Assembly (NCBI RefSeq): GCF_030160835.1 | Contig: NZ_BSPC01000043.1 | Coordinates: forward strand, 1 to 34,796 | Length of the DNA stretch: 34,796 nucleotides | Reading direction: 5' to 3' | Source: Labrys miyagiensis | Lineage (GTDB): Bacteria; Pseudomonadota; Alphaproteobacteria; Rhizobiales; Labraceae | Shown here: positions 1 through 7,888 of the stretch, piece after piece | Numbering within the stretch: the first letter of the stretch is position 1 | How the letters are laid out: each line of letters opens with the position of its first letter | Program-made: the position numbers and the translations under genes | The notes under the pieces: generated by a model | Seen by the model: the letters and a program-made list of their open reading frames with translations, nothing else | Database searches by the model: none | Told to the model about the DNA's origin: nothing

Positions 1-52
1 CAGATCACGCTGATTTGCGGAATCCCCTTGAGTCAGAATCCACGCCCCTTGG
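1..52 (-). mobile_element. Terminal end of an IS630-family element (copy 1, continues off the window)
   Basis: The reverse complement of these 52 bases starts CCAAGGGG and matches the left end of the complete IS630 element at 12883-12934 at 48 of 52 positions, counted by eye. A TA dinucleotide, the usual IS630 target, follows at 53-54. The transposase of this copy would lie outside the window and read leftwards, so copies 1 and 2 are in inverted orientation. Only the non-coding tip is visible, so whether this copy is complete is unknown. Confidence 0.85.
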
Positions 53-749
53 TATAAAGCGTGATCGCCAGCATCGCCGCGAAAATCAGCATGTGGACCC
101 CGCTGCGTGCTCCGGCCATGCCGAATCCGGCGAGCAGCGATCCACCCAGCCCGAATCCGAAAAGCATGGCGTAGACAATTTGGGGCGGATGTCTTTCGGC
201 GGCCCCCTCGCGTAGCCTCGCAAATTCGAACACATTGGTGAGGGCCGGCAGCGCCAATGTACACGCGGACCGATAATTGGACTGCGGGCAGGCCTCGATT
301 GCGGCTTCCCAGAGTTTCTTCTTGGATTCCCGTATCTTGATCAGTTGCTCGGGGGGCCAAAGTTCCGTGCCTTGCCAGAGCGACAGATCACGCGGCATTT
401 GGTACAGCGCAATCCGGTCGGCCGTATAGTCCTTCAGTTTGGCTTGTAGATCGCGAGCTTGCCCCTCAAAAAGGCTGAGACGGTCATAGGCGGTGCTGAC
501 CGCGTTCGCCTCCTGGAGGACTAGCTGCCGGCGTTCGTCGAAGCGCTGCAATGCGCCAGATATGGTGAAAGCAAGAAGCAATCCGATCAAGGCGAATACT
601 GCGCTCTCGATGGTGGTGAGGCTCGACATGCTGTCGACGCCCTCTTTTCTCATATGTCGCAGGCCAAGTAGCCGCCCGCAATGCAACAAGAGCAGAGAAC
701 TGATGAAGAATAGCGCGGTAATTCCGAAAGCAAATAACTGGAATACCAC
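33..749 (-). pseudogene. DUF4239 (bestrophin-like) membrane protein, C-terminus cut off by an IS630 insertion
   Basis: This 238-residue frame starts at a GTG (749) behind a GAGAGG ribosome site. It has an N-terminal membrane segment (about residues 5-25), a second one around 47-66 (SAVFALIGLLLAFTISGAL) followed by the family-typical RFDERRQLVLQEANAVSTAY stretch, a cytoplasmic middle part, and two membrane segments near residues 190-232. This is the layout of DUF4239 proteins, whose function is not established. The natural protein continues for roughly 20-30 residues after the last membrane helix. Here the chain runs into the IS end and finishes with TKGRGF, encoded by the inverted repeat, before a TGA at 33-35. 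The membrane core is intact, so a slightly shortened protein could still be made, but I treat it as an insertion-truncated gene. Confidence 0.75.
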
Positions 750-1071
750 CGGCGTGACCTCTCACTTTGAAAGAAAGCGTAGCCTACTTCAAGAGGGCCG
801 GAGACCAGAAGTCTTGGTTACGGTAAAATAAACGAGGAACTGAGTCAAATGGCGGCCGGCGCTCTTGGTGCACTCTCCGCCTCTATGATCTCCAAGGCCG
901 TTCCATCAAACCTTCGACTATCACCGAACGCAGCAGAAATTCATCCTCCGCAATGAGGGCGACAGGACGTGGCAATATAGAAAGCACGCCGTCCAGATTT
1001 AAAAGATGGACCAGGTTTTTGATCCCGGGCTTTGGTGGTGCGATCTTCTCCAGCGAATGGAAGGAGGCACC
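750..1071. other. Intergenic stretch with no recognisable gene
   Basis: Short overlapping frames occur on both strands but none has a plausible ribosome site or a protein I recognise. The promoter of the DUF4239 gene should lie in 750-850 on the minus strand. The rest looks like decayed flanking DNA of the IS481-type remnant downstream. Confidence 0.5.
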
Positions 1072-1476
1072 ATGGGCCAGGTTCTCCACGGCAGCGCCAC
1101 CACGACAGAGGCAATCCGTCGAGCGATACAGCATAGTGAATAGAGCCCGAGGGCATTGGCGAGGCGCTGCGGGATCAATCAGAAGTCCGTAGCGAAGTGG
1201 AAGAAGCGGACATCCGTTGCCGATCCGCCGACCGGCCCGAAGGAGCCGCGGTCGCCAGTGCTATCCATCCAGGAGGAGACGGTCATCGTCGCCTTCCTAC
1301 AGCATACACACCTGCCGCTGGACAACTGCCTCTACGCTCTGCAACCGCCAATCCCGCACCTGACGCGGTCCTCGCTCCACCGCTGTTTGCAACGCGAAGG
1401 GATTGGCCGGCTACGAAAATCCCTACGCGAAAATAGCGAAGGTGCTTCCAGCGACCCACCGAAGTTCACGGCATAA
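1072..1476 (+). pseudogene. IS481-type transposase remnant (N-terminal helix-turn-helix part, amber stop)
   Basis: From the ATG at 1072, behind AAGGAGG, the frame reads MGQVLHGSATTTEAIRRAIQ, then a TAG stop at 1141 (codon 24), then continues in frame through ALARRCGINQKSVAKWKKR, a homeodomain-like HTH, and LDNCLYALQPPIPHLTRSSL up to about 1425. These are conserved N-terminal blocks of IS481-family transposases common in rhizobia. Similarity stops after GIGRL, and the DDE catalytic domain is absent downstream. The gene is dead twice over: an internal stop and loss of its C-terminal two thirds. I see no terminal inverted repeats. Confidence 0.75.
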
Positions 1477-2082
1477 GCCTGAGATTGACAATCGGGCGGC
1501 ATTGAGCCGAGGTCCGAAGAGCGCTGAATCATCCAAGTGACGTAGATTTTCATACTACGGCGCCAAGTATGTCTGCCGACCTACAATGACTTGTTAATTG
1601 TCCATCACTGGGTAATCACAGTTTCGCTATAGTGATATAGAACCAAGGTACACTAGGCAGAAGGCAAAAAAAGAGCTCCATAGTTGTTTATGAAGAGGGG
1701 CACCTTAACGTCAAGCGGTATGGATGACGACAACTCCGACCTCGCAAATCTCCGCAGCTCGGCAATACCGAGTTCCAAATCCTGTTGATATGCCATCAAG
1801 GTGCCTCTTGGCCTGAATGTCCACTGGCGCCGAGCTTGAACATACGGCGACCCTCGACGGCCGGTGGGGCCTATATCCTAAATGGAATGATGTAGCGTAA
1901 TTGACGTATATGCTCCGCCAAAACCAATATTTTGTGTATTTATCCCGTAAAAAAATGTTTAAAAATTAGAATTTATAGTATAGCGTGTCAAATTTTGGTC
2001 TGCAATTGCACCTTAGTACAGGGTCCAGATAGACATTTGTCGCTTTAATGTAGTGGGGTGACATCACATCTAGATCGAATAG
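1477..2082. other. AT-rich intergenic stretch, no gene seen
   Basis: No open frame here looks like a protein. The stretch is clearly AT-richer than its neighbours, especially 1925-1985, which suggests imported or decayed DNA. Small dyads are TTGAT-N5-ATCAA at 1785-1799 and CTATA-N4-TATAG at 1627-1640. The first resembles an FNR box but has a 5-base instead of a 4-base spacer. The promoter of pta-ackA could lie here, but I cannot place it. Confidence 0.5.
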
Positions 2083-2184
2083 GCTCTGGGTTCCGGCATC
2101 TTCGACGGCGCCGCGCTGGTGCAGAATTTCGGGAAGCAGAACCCCGCCAACACGCTCTGGTCCAAGCAAAAGACAGTTTTGTGA
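2083..2184 (+). pseudogene. Fossil of a DUF3141 gene (C-proximal fragment)
   Basis: In the frame ending at TGA 2182-2184 the DNA encodes GSGIFDGAALVQNFGKQNPA followed by NTLWSKQ. This matches the conserved SLGxFDGAxLVQNFExxNPANTLWxKQYNL block that I recall from DUF3141 proteins (alpha/beta-hydrolase-like, related to PHA synthases). An in-frame TAG at 2080-2082 bounds it upstream, and the normal continuation (a WWGG-containing region) is missing. A DUF3141 gene commonly sits directly upstream of pta-ackA in alphaproteobacteria, so this looks like the decayed original neighbour. The assignment rests on about 30 residues and memory of the family. Confidence 0.55.
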
Positions 2185-2195
2185 GGAGTTCCCAT

Positions 2196-3155
2196 ATGCC
2201 CATTCGATCTGCCCAGCAGACTGCACTCTCGAAGTACGACCGGCTGATTGCAGTTGCCCGCAGTCACGAGCACGCCGTGACCATTGTTGCGCATCCCTGC
2301 GATGAGACCTCTCTGCGAGGGGCGGTAGACGCGGCAGCCGAAGGGCTGATCGACCCGGTGCTGGTCGGACCGAAAGCAAGAATCCTTGCCGTCGCCGCCG
2401 AACACGGCATCGACCTTTCCCCTCACGAGATCATTGATGCCCCGCACAGCCACGCTGCCGCCGCAAAGGCTGTCGCGCTGATTCGGGAGGGCAAAGGCGA
2501 ACTCCTGATGAAGGGGAGCCTGCACACTGACGAACTCATGCGCGAGGTCGCGGCGTTAGCCATTGGTCTACGCACTGGACGGCGGATCAGCCACGTCTTC
2601 ATCATGGACGTACCCGGACATCCCGAGACCCTGTTCATTACCGATGCCGCGATCAATATCTTTCCTGATCTCGATGCCAAGCGTGACATCATCCAGAACG
2701 CCATCGATCTGTGGAACGGCATCGGACTTGGCACGCCGCGTGTTGCGATATTGTCTGCCGTCGAGACCGTAACCGCCAAGATACCCTCCACCATCGAGGC
2801 GGCTGCCCTGTGCAAGATGGCTGATCGCGGCCAGATCCCCGGTGGGTTGCTCGAAGGTCCTCTAGCCTTCGACAATGCGATCAATCCTGAAGCCGCTCGC
2901 ATCAAGCAAATCTCTTCCCCAGTGGCCGGAAACGCCCAGATTCTGGTGGTGCCTGATCTGGAGGCCGGCAACATGCTGGCGAAGAATCTGACCTTCCTGA
3001 CGCATGCAGACGCCGCCGGCGTCGTGCTCGGCGCGCGGGTACCGATTGTGCTGACCTCGCGGGCCGACTCGGTGCGCACGCGTCTTGCCTCCTGTGCGGT
3101 TGCCGCGCTCTACGCGGCGGCGCGGCGGCGCGATGCTGCAATTGCGGTGGCCTGA
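2196..3155 (+). CDS. pta: Phosphate acetyltransferase (PTA/PTB family)
   Basis: This 319-residue protein of the phosphate acetyl/butyryltransferase family interconverts acetyl-CoA plus phosphate with acetyl phosphate plus CoA in the cytoplasm. The single PTA_PTB domain spans the chain. Visible family blocks include VGPKARI, LLMKGSLHTDELMREV, GRRISHVFIMDVPGH, ITDAAINIFPDLDAKRDI and the C-terminal GVVLGARVPIVLTSRADS. I chose the ATG at 2196 because GAGGAG lies at 2183-2188, just upstream. A longer in-frame reading from 2058 would only translate the DUF3141 fossil in the wrong frame. Some relatives carry an extra N-terminal MaoC-like domain; it is absent here. The ackA gene begins 3 bases after the stop, so the two are almost certainly co-transcribed. 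Phosphotransbutyrylase activity is the main alternative; the ackA partner favours acetyl or propionyl groups. Confidence 0.93.
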   Translation: MPIRSAQQTALSKYDRLIAVARSHEHAVTIVAHPCDETSLRGAVDAAAEGLIDPVLVGPKARILAVAAEHGIDLSPHEIIDAPHSHAAAAKAVALIREGKGELLMKGSLHTDELMREVAALAIGLRTGRRISHVFIMDVPGHPETLFITDAAINIFPDLDAKRDIIQNAIDLWNGIGLGTPRVAILSAVETVTAKIPSTIEAAALCKMADRGQIPGGLLEGPLAFDNAINPEAARIKQISSPVAGNAQILVVPDLEAGNMLAKNLTFLTHADAAGVVLGARVPIVLTSRADSVRTRLASCAVAALYAAARRRDAAIAVA

Positions 3156-3158
3156 ACG

Positions 3159-4337
3159 ATGGATGTCATTCTCGTCGTAAACGCCGGCTCTTCCAGCCTC
3201 AAATTCCAGATCTTCGCGATCGAGGGCAGCGAGCTATCGCGTCAACTGCGCGGCCAGATTGACGGCATAGGAACGCGGCCCCGCCTGCGCTGCAACAGCT
3301 CCGACGGCTCAGTCTTGGTCGACCGGACCTATGCTGCCACCGAGGTTCCCGATCTCCAGGCCGCTACAGCGATAGTCCGCGTATGGCTCCGCGATCGGGG
3401 CGGCTTCAAATTACGGGCCATCGGCCACCGAGTGGTGCATGGGGGCCCCGATTACGACCGTCCGGTGCGAATCGATAGGGACGTGCTTGCGCACCTCACG
3501 GCTTTGGAAGACCTGGCACCGCTGCACCAGCCCAACAACCTGGCACCGATCCGGCTGGCGATGGGCATCGACCCATCCATGCCGCAGGTCGCCTGTTTCG
3601 ACACTGCCTTCCACCGCGGCCATCCCCCTCACACCGACTGCTATGCGCTGCCTCGTGCGCTCTATGATGGCGGCGTGCGCCGATATGGCTTCCACGGCCT
3701 CTCCTACGAATATATCGCCGAACGTCTTCGGGAGGTTGAACCTGATCTTGCGGGCGGGCGGGTCATCGTCTCCCATCTCGGCAGCGGCGCGTCGATGTGC
3801 GCGCTGGACGGCGGGCGCAGTGTCGAATGCACCATGGGGTTCACCGCGCTTGACGGCCTGCCGATGGGTACTCGGCCGGGCCAGCTCGATCCTGGGGTCG
3901 TCCTTTATTTGATTGCCCAAAAGGGCATGAGCGCGGCCGAGGTCTCCGATCTGCTCTACCGCGATTCAGGTCTCAAAGGCCTGTCAGGCGTTTCCAACGA
4001 CATGCGGGATCTGCTGGCGAGTGATGAGCCTGGCGCTGCCTTTGCCATCGATCATTTCATCCATCGCTGTGCACTGCATGCCGGCATGCTTGCCGCATCA
4101 CTTGGCGGGCTCGATGCCTTCGTCTTCACTGCGGGAGTGGGCGAAAACGCACCTGCAATCCGCGCACGCATTGCCGATAGGCTTGGCTGGCTGGGAGCAG
4201 AGCTGGATCGGACTGCCAATGAGGCCGGTGCCGTAAGGATATCGACGCTCAAAAGCCGTGTCGCGCTCCTCGTCGTGCCAACTGATGAGGAAGTGATGAT
4301 TGCACGCCATACCCTGGCGCTCATCCATGCAAGCTAG
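3159..4337 (+). CDS. ackA: Acetate kinase (acetate/propionate kinase family)
   Basis: This 392-residue enzyme is of normal length and converts acetyl phosphate plus ADP to acetate plus ATP, reversibly. The ASKHA-type motifs are in order: NAGSSSLKF at residues 8-16, GHRVVHGG 89-96 with the substrate-binding Arg91, FDTAFH 147-152 with the catalytic Asp148, YGFHGLS 176-182 with His179, HLGSG 206-210, and [20 protein letters not shown] 227-246 with Arg239. [10 protein letters not shown] follows near residue 325. All key residues that I can check are present, so the enzyme should be active. Its ATG follows the pta stop by 3 bases, so translation is probably coupled. Together with pta and the xfp gene 3.5 kb downstream it completes an acetyl-phosphate-handling module. 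Confidence 0.96.
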   Translation: MDVILVVNAGSSSLKFQIFAIEGSELSRQLRGQIDGIGTRPRLRCNSSDGSVLVDRTYAATEVPDLQAATAIVRVWLRDRGGFKLRAIGHRVVHGGPDYDRPVRIDRDVLAHLTALEDLAPLHQPNNLAPIRLAMGIDPSMPQVACFDTAFHRGHPPHTDCYALPRALYDGGVRRYGFHGLSYEYIAERLREVEPDLAGGRVIVSHLGSGASMCALDGGRSVECTMGFTALDGLPMGTRPGQLDPGVVLYLIAQKGMSAAEVSDLLYRDSGLKGLSGVSNDMRDLLASDEPGAAFAIDHFIHRCALHAGMLAASLGGLDAFVFTAGVGENAPAIRARIADRLGWLGAELDRTANEAGAVRISTLKSRVALLVVPTDEEVMIARHTLALIHAS

Positions 4338-4454
4338 GGTGGCTTCCGGTCAATATTGAGTTGAGAAACGCTCTTTCCTCTGTCGCGAGGTACTCTCTTC
4401 ATACAAGCCGGTGTCCACCTCACTGCCAAAACGCACCAGCGCGACAGCAAATCT

Positions 4455-4680
4455 GCTATGCCGCTGTCCACCAAGACGGTTCGCATCCATGCCATCTCGC
4501 TCGGTCCGCTCGCAAAGCGCGGCTTGCGGCATCGCAACGAACTGCTCGCGAAGGCCAAAGTCAGGGCTCTTGCCCGTGAGTTGTCACTATCGACGATGTC
4601 GGCATGGCCACTGACTTCCTCGCTCACAATGCGGGCACGTGGCACAGGGGCGATGAGACTGGGATGGTTGCAAGTGGTCA
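4455..4680 (+). pseudogene. Fossil of a FabI-type enoyl-ACP reductase (C-terminal part, frameshifted)
   Basis: The frame from about 4470 encodes KTVRIHAISLGPLAKRGLRH and ELLAKAKVRALAREL, matching the GVRVHAISPGPLATRAASG substrate-loop region of FabI-like short-chain reductases. Around 4590 the reading frame changes, and TIDDVGMATDFLAHNAG follows, matching the family's DVGxxxxFLAxxxA block. The N-terminal Rossmann half is gone, and the end that normally reads TGxxxYVDGG is barely discernible (4640-4680). An enoyl-ACP reductase downstream of pta-ackA is a familiar arrangement in alphaproteobacteria, so this is probably the third member of the original cluster. It carries at least one frameshift and a large N-terminal loss. 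Confidence 0.65.
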
Positions 4681-5061
4681 TTGTCACAAAGGACAACAGA
4701 CGTCGCCGTTTGATAGTGGCACCTTCACTCGCGGCCAACATTGCGGAAGAGAAGGTAATTGCGCTCGATTCAGTTTGCCTCGAACAGTGTCCGAATGTCC
4801 GCCGCCAGTAAGGTGGCCCTTGTCCGCATAGGCGTGAACTAGGCATCCCGCGGTGGGTGCTTCGACTACCACTCCCGCACCATGATCAAGGAGAATATCT
4901 ACCGCTCTGACCTTGACCAGCTTTGAGCGCTGCAAGCCCGAGGCAGTGTGGATGACTCTGGTAAGTAGCGGGAATGAAGCTTCCTTTTCCGGAAAAGCTT
5001 ATGAAAGGATGATCACCGAAGTCGTCAGAATAAACGCAGGCTATGCTTTGCAATGTTGCAA
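4681..5061. other. Decayed intergenic stretch with a perfect 14-base palindrome
   Basis: No coding sequence is recognisable. CTTTTCCGGAAAAG at 4984-4997 is a perfect palindrome, nested between two AAGCTT/AGCTT copies. It lies about 100 bases upstream of the lipoprotein gene's possible promoter and could be a regulator site or part of a terminator for the upstream cluster. No T-run follows, so a terminator is less likely. Confidence 0.4.
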
Positions 5062-5090
5062 TTGACCGGGTAGTTATACGCTTAGGCTAA
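5062..5090 (+). promoter_or_regulatory. Possible sigma-70-like promoter of the lipoprotein gene
   Basis: TTGACC at 5062-5067, a 17-base spacer and GGCTAA at 5085-5090 give a housekeeping-like promoter with a weak -10 box, placing a start near 5097, about 20 bases before the GTG. Assigned by eye only. Confidence 0.3.
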
Positions 5091-5117
5091 ACTCACTTCA
5101 AGCTTGGGAGATCCCCT

Positions 5118-5699
5118 GTGCCGAAACGAATTGCCCTGATATTGGCTCTATTAATCACAGCAGGCATGACAGCTTGCGCACCTCATCCGCAAATAACAAG
5201 CGAGACCGTGGTTATTGCAGGGCTGGGGCCTGTGGAAGTTGAACGAATCGACGTGACGGTTGCAGCCGTCAATCCGGGCAACCGAACCGTCATCGTGGAG
5301 CAGGGGGCCTACAAATGGCTCGTTGACGTTCCGCCGATATTTGGCGATCTACACCAGATTCGAGCAGGTGATAGGCTCCAAATCAGGCGCGCCGATGGTG
5401 CGGTTCTAAACATGCGGAGAGCCAGAAGAGGCGAAAGGCCAGGCGTCGCCTACACCGAGACAGTGAGTGAGCCGAGGTTCCAAAATCTCCCTGACAAATA
5501 TGTGGCGCATTCGGTGACGTTGACGGCGAAGTTCGAAAGCTTCGATCCGTCCTCAGGAATAGTTCACTATGTTGGCCCCGCAGGCTACAACTCTCTCCGG
5601 GTGATGGATCCAGCCATCCAGGCCGATCTTGGTACATTGCGGAAGGGTGATATGGTGAGCCTGACTTTTGGGGAGGCCTACCACATCTTGAAGGAGTAA
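5118..5699 (+). CDS. Small predicted lipoprotein of unknown function
   Basis: This 193-residue protein starts at GTG 5118, behind GGGAG at 5105-5109. Residues 1-20 form a typical lipoprotein signal: a positive start (PKR), a hydrophobic core IALILALLITAG and the lipobox MTAC with the acylated cysteine at 20. The mature part is rich in beta-strand-like segments (VVIAGLGPVEVERIDVTVAA, NRTVIVEQGAYKWLVDVP, DRLQIRR, HSVTLTAKFESFD). It has no catalytic motif that I recognise. It should sit in the periplasm, anchored to the outer or inner membrane. It stands alone between the ackA-fabI region and the ABC-like gene, with more than 400 bases on either side, so it is probably its own transcription unit. 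It is a hypothetical protein, not a known enzyme. Confidence 0.75.
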   Translation: MPKRIALILALLITAGMTACAPHPQITSETVVIAGLGPVEVERIDVTVAAVNPGNRTVIVEQGAYKWLVDVPPIFGDLHQIRAGDRLQIRRADGAVLNMRRARRGERPGVAYTETVSEPRFQNLPDKYVAHSVTLTAKFESFDPSSGIVHYVGPAGYNSLRVMDPAIQADLGTLRKGDMVSLTFGEAYHILKE

Positions 5700-6130
5700 A
5701 AGGCACTCCGCTTGCGTCGTCGTCGGCAAACCTTATGTAGCACTACGTCAGATCGGCCTCCGCCTTTGATGCGAGGCCGCGGACCAGGAATTGTGTTCAC
5801 GGACAAACCTAGCATGGCACCAGCCAGTGCATCCATCAGCGACATAGTGCGACTTGAGGCTTAGTGTGTCTTGTGAGGGTAGACTTTAGTGAGACCACGG
5901 AAATCTATGGCACGGTTGCCGGTTACTTTAGGCAATCATAAGAACCAAGGCTTTTTTCCACGGCCTGCGAATATCGCGTTTTTCAAGAGGGCGTCCTGAT
6001 ATTCCGAATGTCCCTATAGCTTGGCCTTAGAGCTGCGCCTGTCGCCCTTTGCGCAGCCCGGAAATCTCTGCCGGGGATGGTCGCGATCCCGCAGGCTGAT
6101 GATCATCCCATTTAATGGCTATTTGGGTCC
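5700..6130. other. Intergenic stretch upstream of the ABC-xfp pair, no gene seen
   Basis: No convincing frame occurs in these 431 bases. The stretch must hold the promoter of the ABC-like gene and probably of xfp. I cannot identify a clear -35/-10 pair or a known regulator box. The sequence just before the ATG lacks a strong Shine-Dalgarno motif. Confidence 0.45.
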
Positions 6131-7843
6131 ATGGAACAGCAGAAGATTCCGCTCAAAACGACGCTTTCGCGCTTTGCCCACGCGATTGGACATTTCGCGG
6201 CCTCAGAGGTCGGCTGGAAGGCCAAGCTGATGTTTGTCGCGCTGGTCGGACTGTTAGGTGGGGTCAACGGGCTGAACGTCCTCAACAGCTATGTCGGCCG
6301 GAACTTCATGACCGCGATCACGCAACGCGACAATGAAGAGTTCATTCGGCAGGCGCTGTTTTACGTCGGCGTGTTCGCGGGTTCCACGGTGGTCGCCGTC
6401 ATCGCGCGCTTTGCCGAGGAACGTCTGGCCCTGCTCTGGCGGGAATTCGTCACCCGGAGGGCCATCGGATTCTACCTGGCCGACGCCACTTACTATCGCC
6501 TGGATGCCTCCAGCGAACTTGCCAATCCGGATCAGCGCATCGCCGAGGACCTCCGCACGTTCACGGTGATGACCCTGTCCTTCGTGCTCATGGGCCTCAA
6601 CAGCAGTTTCACCGTCATCGCCTTTTCCGGAGTGCTGTGGTCGATCAGTCCGCTGCTTTTCATCGTGGCGGTATCCTATGCCGCCTGTGGATCATACCTG
6701 ACGATTGTCCTGGGGCGCCCCCTGGTGAACCTCAACTACAACCAGCTCGATAAGGAGGCCAGTTTCCGCTTCGGCCTGATCCATATCCGCGAGAATGCAG
6801 AGGCGATCATGCTGACCGGGAGCCAGGAACGGCAGAAAAGCCGCCTTCAGGAGCAGCTCAATGAATTGATCGCGAATTTTCGCGTCATCACGGCAGTCAA
6901 CCGCAATGTAGGCTTCTTCACCACGGGCTATGGCTGGCTGATACAAATCATTCCCATCCTGATCATCGCACCGGCATTCATGAGAGGAGACATCGCTTTT
7001 GGCGTGGTAACTCAATCGGCGATGGCATTCTCGACAATGGTGGCAGCGTTTTCGCTGATCATCACGCAGTTCCAATCGCTGTCGAATTTCGCCGCCGTGG
7101 TTGCCAGGCTCAGCTCCTTGATGAGCGCCATCGAGCATGCGCAGGTCAGAGTAGGCGGGTCCGTCGAAATTGGCGAAACGGAAGGCCGTCTGGACTTTGA
7201 TCGGTTGACCTTGCTCTCCCCGCACACCGGCGAGATATTGCTGAAGGACTTGTCGATATCAATTGCCCCCGGGTCGAATGTGCTGGTCACGGGCCCCAAC
7301 GAGGCGGCGCGGACCACCTTGTTCAGGGCAACCGGGGGCGTCTCGGTTGCTGGCTCCGGACACATCCTGCGTCCGCGTTCCGGCAACATCCTGTTCCTGG
7401 CCCAGCAGCCCTATCTGCCGCCCGGCACGCTGAGGGAGGCTCTCGTACCGCCCTCACGGGAAAGTGAAACCGGGGACGAGCGCCTCCGAGAAATGCTGCA
7501 TGATCTGGATCTCGACCACGTCCTGGCACGTGCGGGCGGGCTGGACACTCCCCAGGATTGGGAGTCGCTGCTTTCCCTGGACGATCGGCGCCTGCTGGTT
7601 TTTGTCTACACCCTCCTTGCAGCACCGCAATTCGCCTTCCTGGACCGCATCGATAGCACGCTTGGCTCCGACCGGGCGCGCAGGTGCCTCGGCCTGCTTT
7701 CGCGGAACTCGATTGCCTATCTCGTCAATTCGGAGACCAAGGCCGTCGCCGATCTCTGCGAAGCCGTACTCGAATGCGCTGAGGATGGTAGCTGGACCTG
7801 GGTCGAGACCCGTCCTGACGTACAATTGACGCCCCAGAGCTAA
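6131..7843 (+). CDS. SbmA/BacA-type ABC exporter homologue with a degenerate ATPase domain
   Basis: This 570-residue protein has the layout of ABC_membrane_2 (SbmA/BacA-YddA) exporters fused to a nucleotide-binding domain. Membrane segments lie near residues 32-50, 75-93, 147-190 and 265-315, with the family-typical RLDASSELANPDQRIAEDLR at about 123-142. The nucleotide-binding half begins near 350. Its catalytic motifs are all altered: Walker A reads GPNEAART (388-395) with Arg for Lys and Ala for the last Gly; the signature reads LSLDDRR (481-487) instead of LSxGEQQR; Walker B ends FLDRIDS with Arg506 where the catalytic Glu belongs; and the switch His is Asn533. The Q-loop (FLAQQPYLP) survives. 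The frame is intact with no stop, so the protein is probably made but unable to hydrolyse ATP. It ends 45 bases before xfp, so co-transcription is likely. Its substrate is unknown. Confidence 0.85.
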   Translation: MEQQKIPLKTTLSRFAHAIGHFAASEVGWKAKLMFVALVGLLGGVNGLNVLNSYVGRNFMTAITQRDNEEFIRQALFYVGVFAGSTVVAVIARFAEERLALLWREFVTRRAIGFYLADATYYRLDASSELANPDQRIAEDLRTFTVMTLSFVLMGLNSSFTVIAFSGVLWSISPLLFIVAVSYAACGSYLTIVLGRPLVNLNYNQLDKEASFRFGLIHIRENAEAIMLTGSQERQKSRLQEQLNELIANFRVITAVNRNVGFFTTGYGWLIQIIPILIIAPAFMRGDIAFGVVTQSAMAFSTMVAAFSLIITQFQSLSNFAAVVARLSSLMSAIEHAQVRVGGSVEIGETEGRLDFDRLTLLSPHTGEILLKDLSISIAPGSNVLVTGPNEAARTTLFRATGGVSVAGSGHILRPRSGNILFLAQQPYLPPGTLREALVPPSRESETGDERLREMLHDLDLDHVLARAGGLDTPQDWESLLSLDDRRLLVFVYTLLAAPQFAFLDRIDSTLGSDRARRCLGLLSRNSIAYLVNSETKAVADLCEAVLECAEDGSWTWVETRPDVQLTPQS

Positions 7844-7888
7844 GGTCTAGATGTTGAGCGCACCATCATCAAAAGGGGCGACGGCGTC

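Noticed and set aside
1785-1799. TTGAT-N5-ATCAA as an FNR/FixK box for pta-ackA
   Set aside because: Spacer is 5 instead of 4 bases, and the site is about 400 bases from the pta start.
2058-2195. N-terminal extension of pta from an earlier in-frame start
   Set aside because: These codons overlay the DUF3141 fossil in another frame, while ATG 2196 has its own GAGGAG site and gives the family's normal start.
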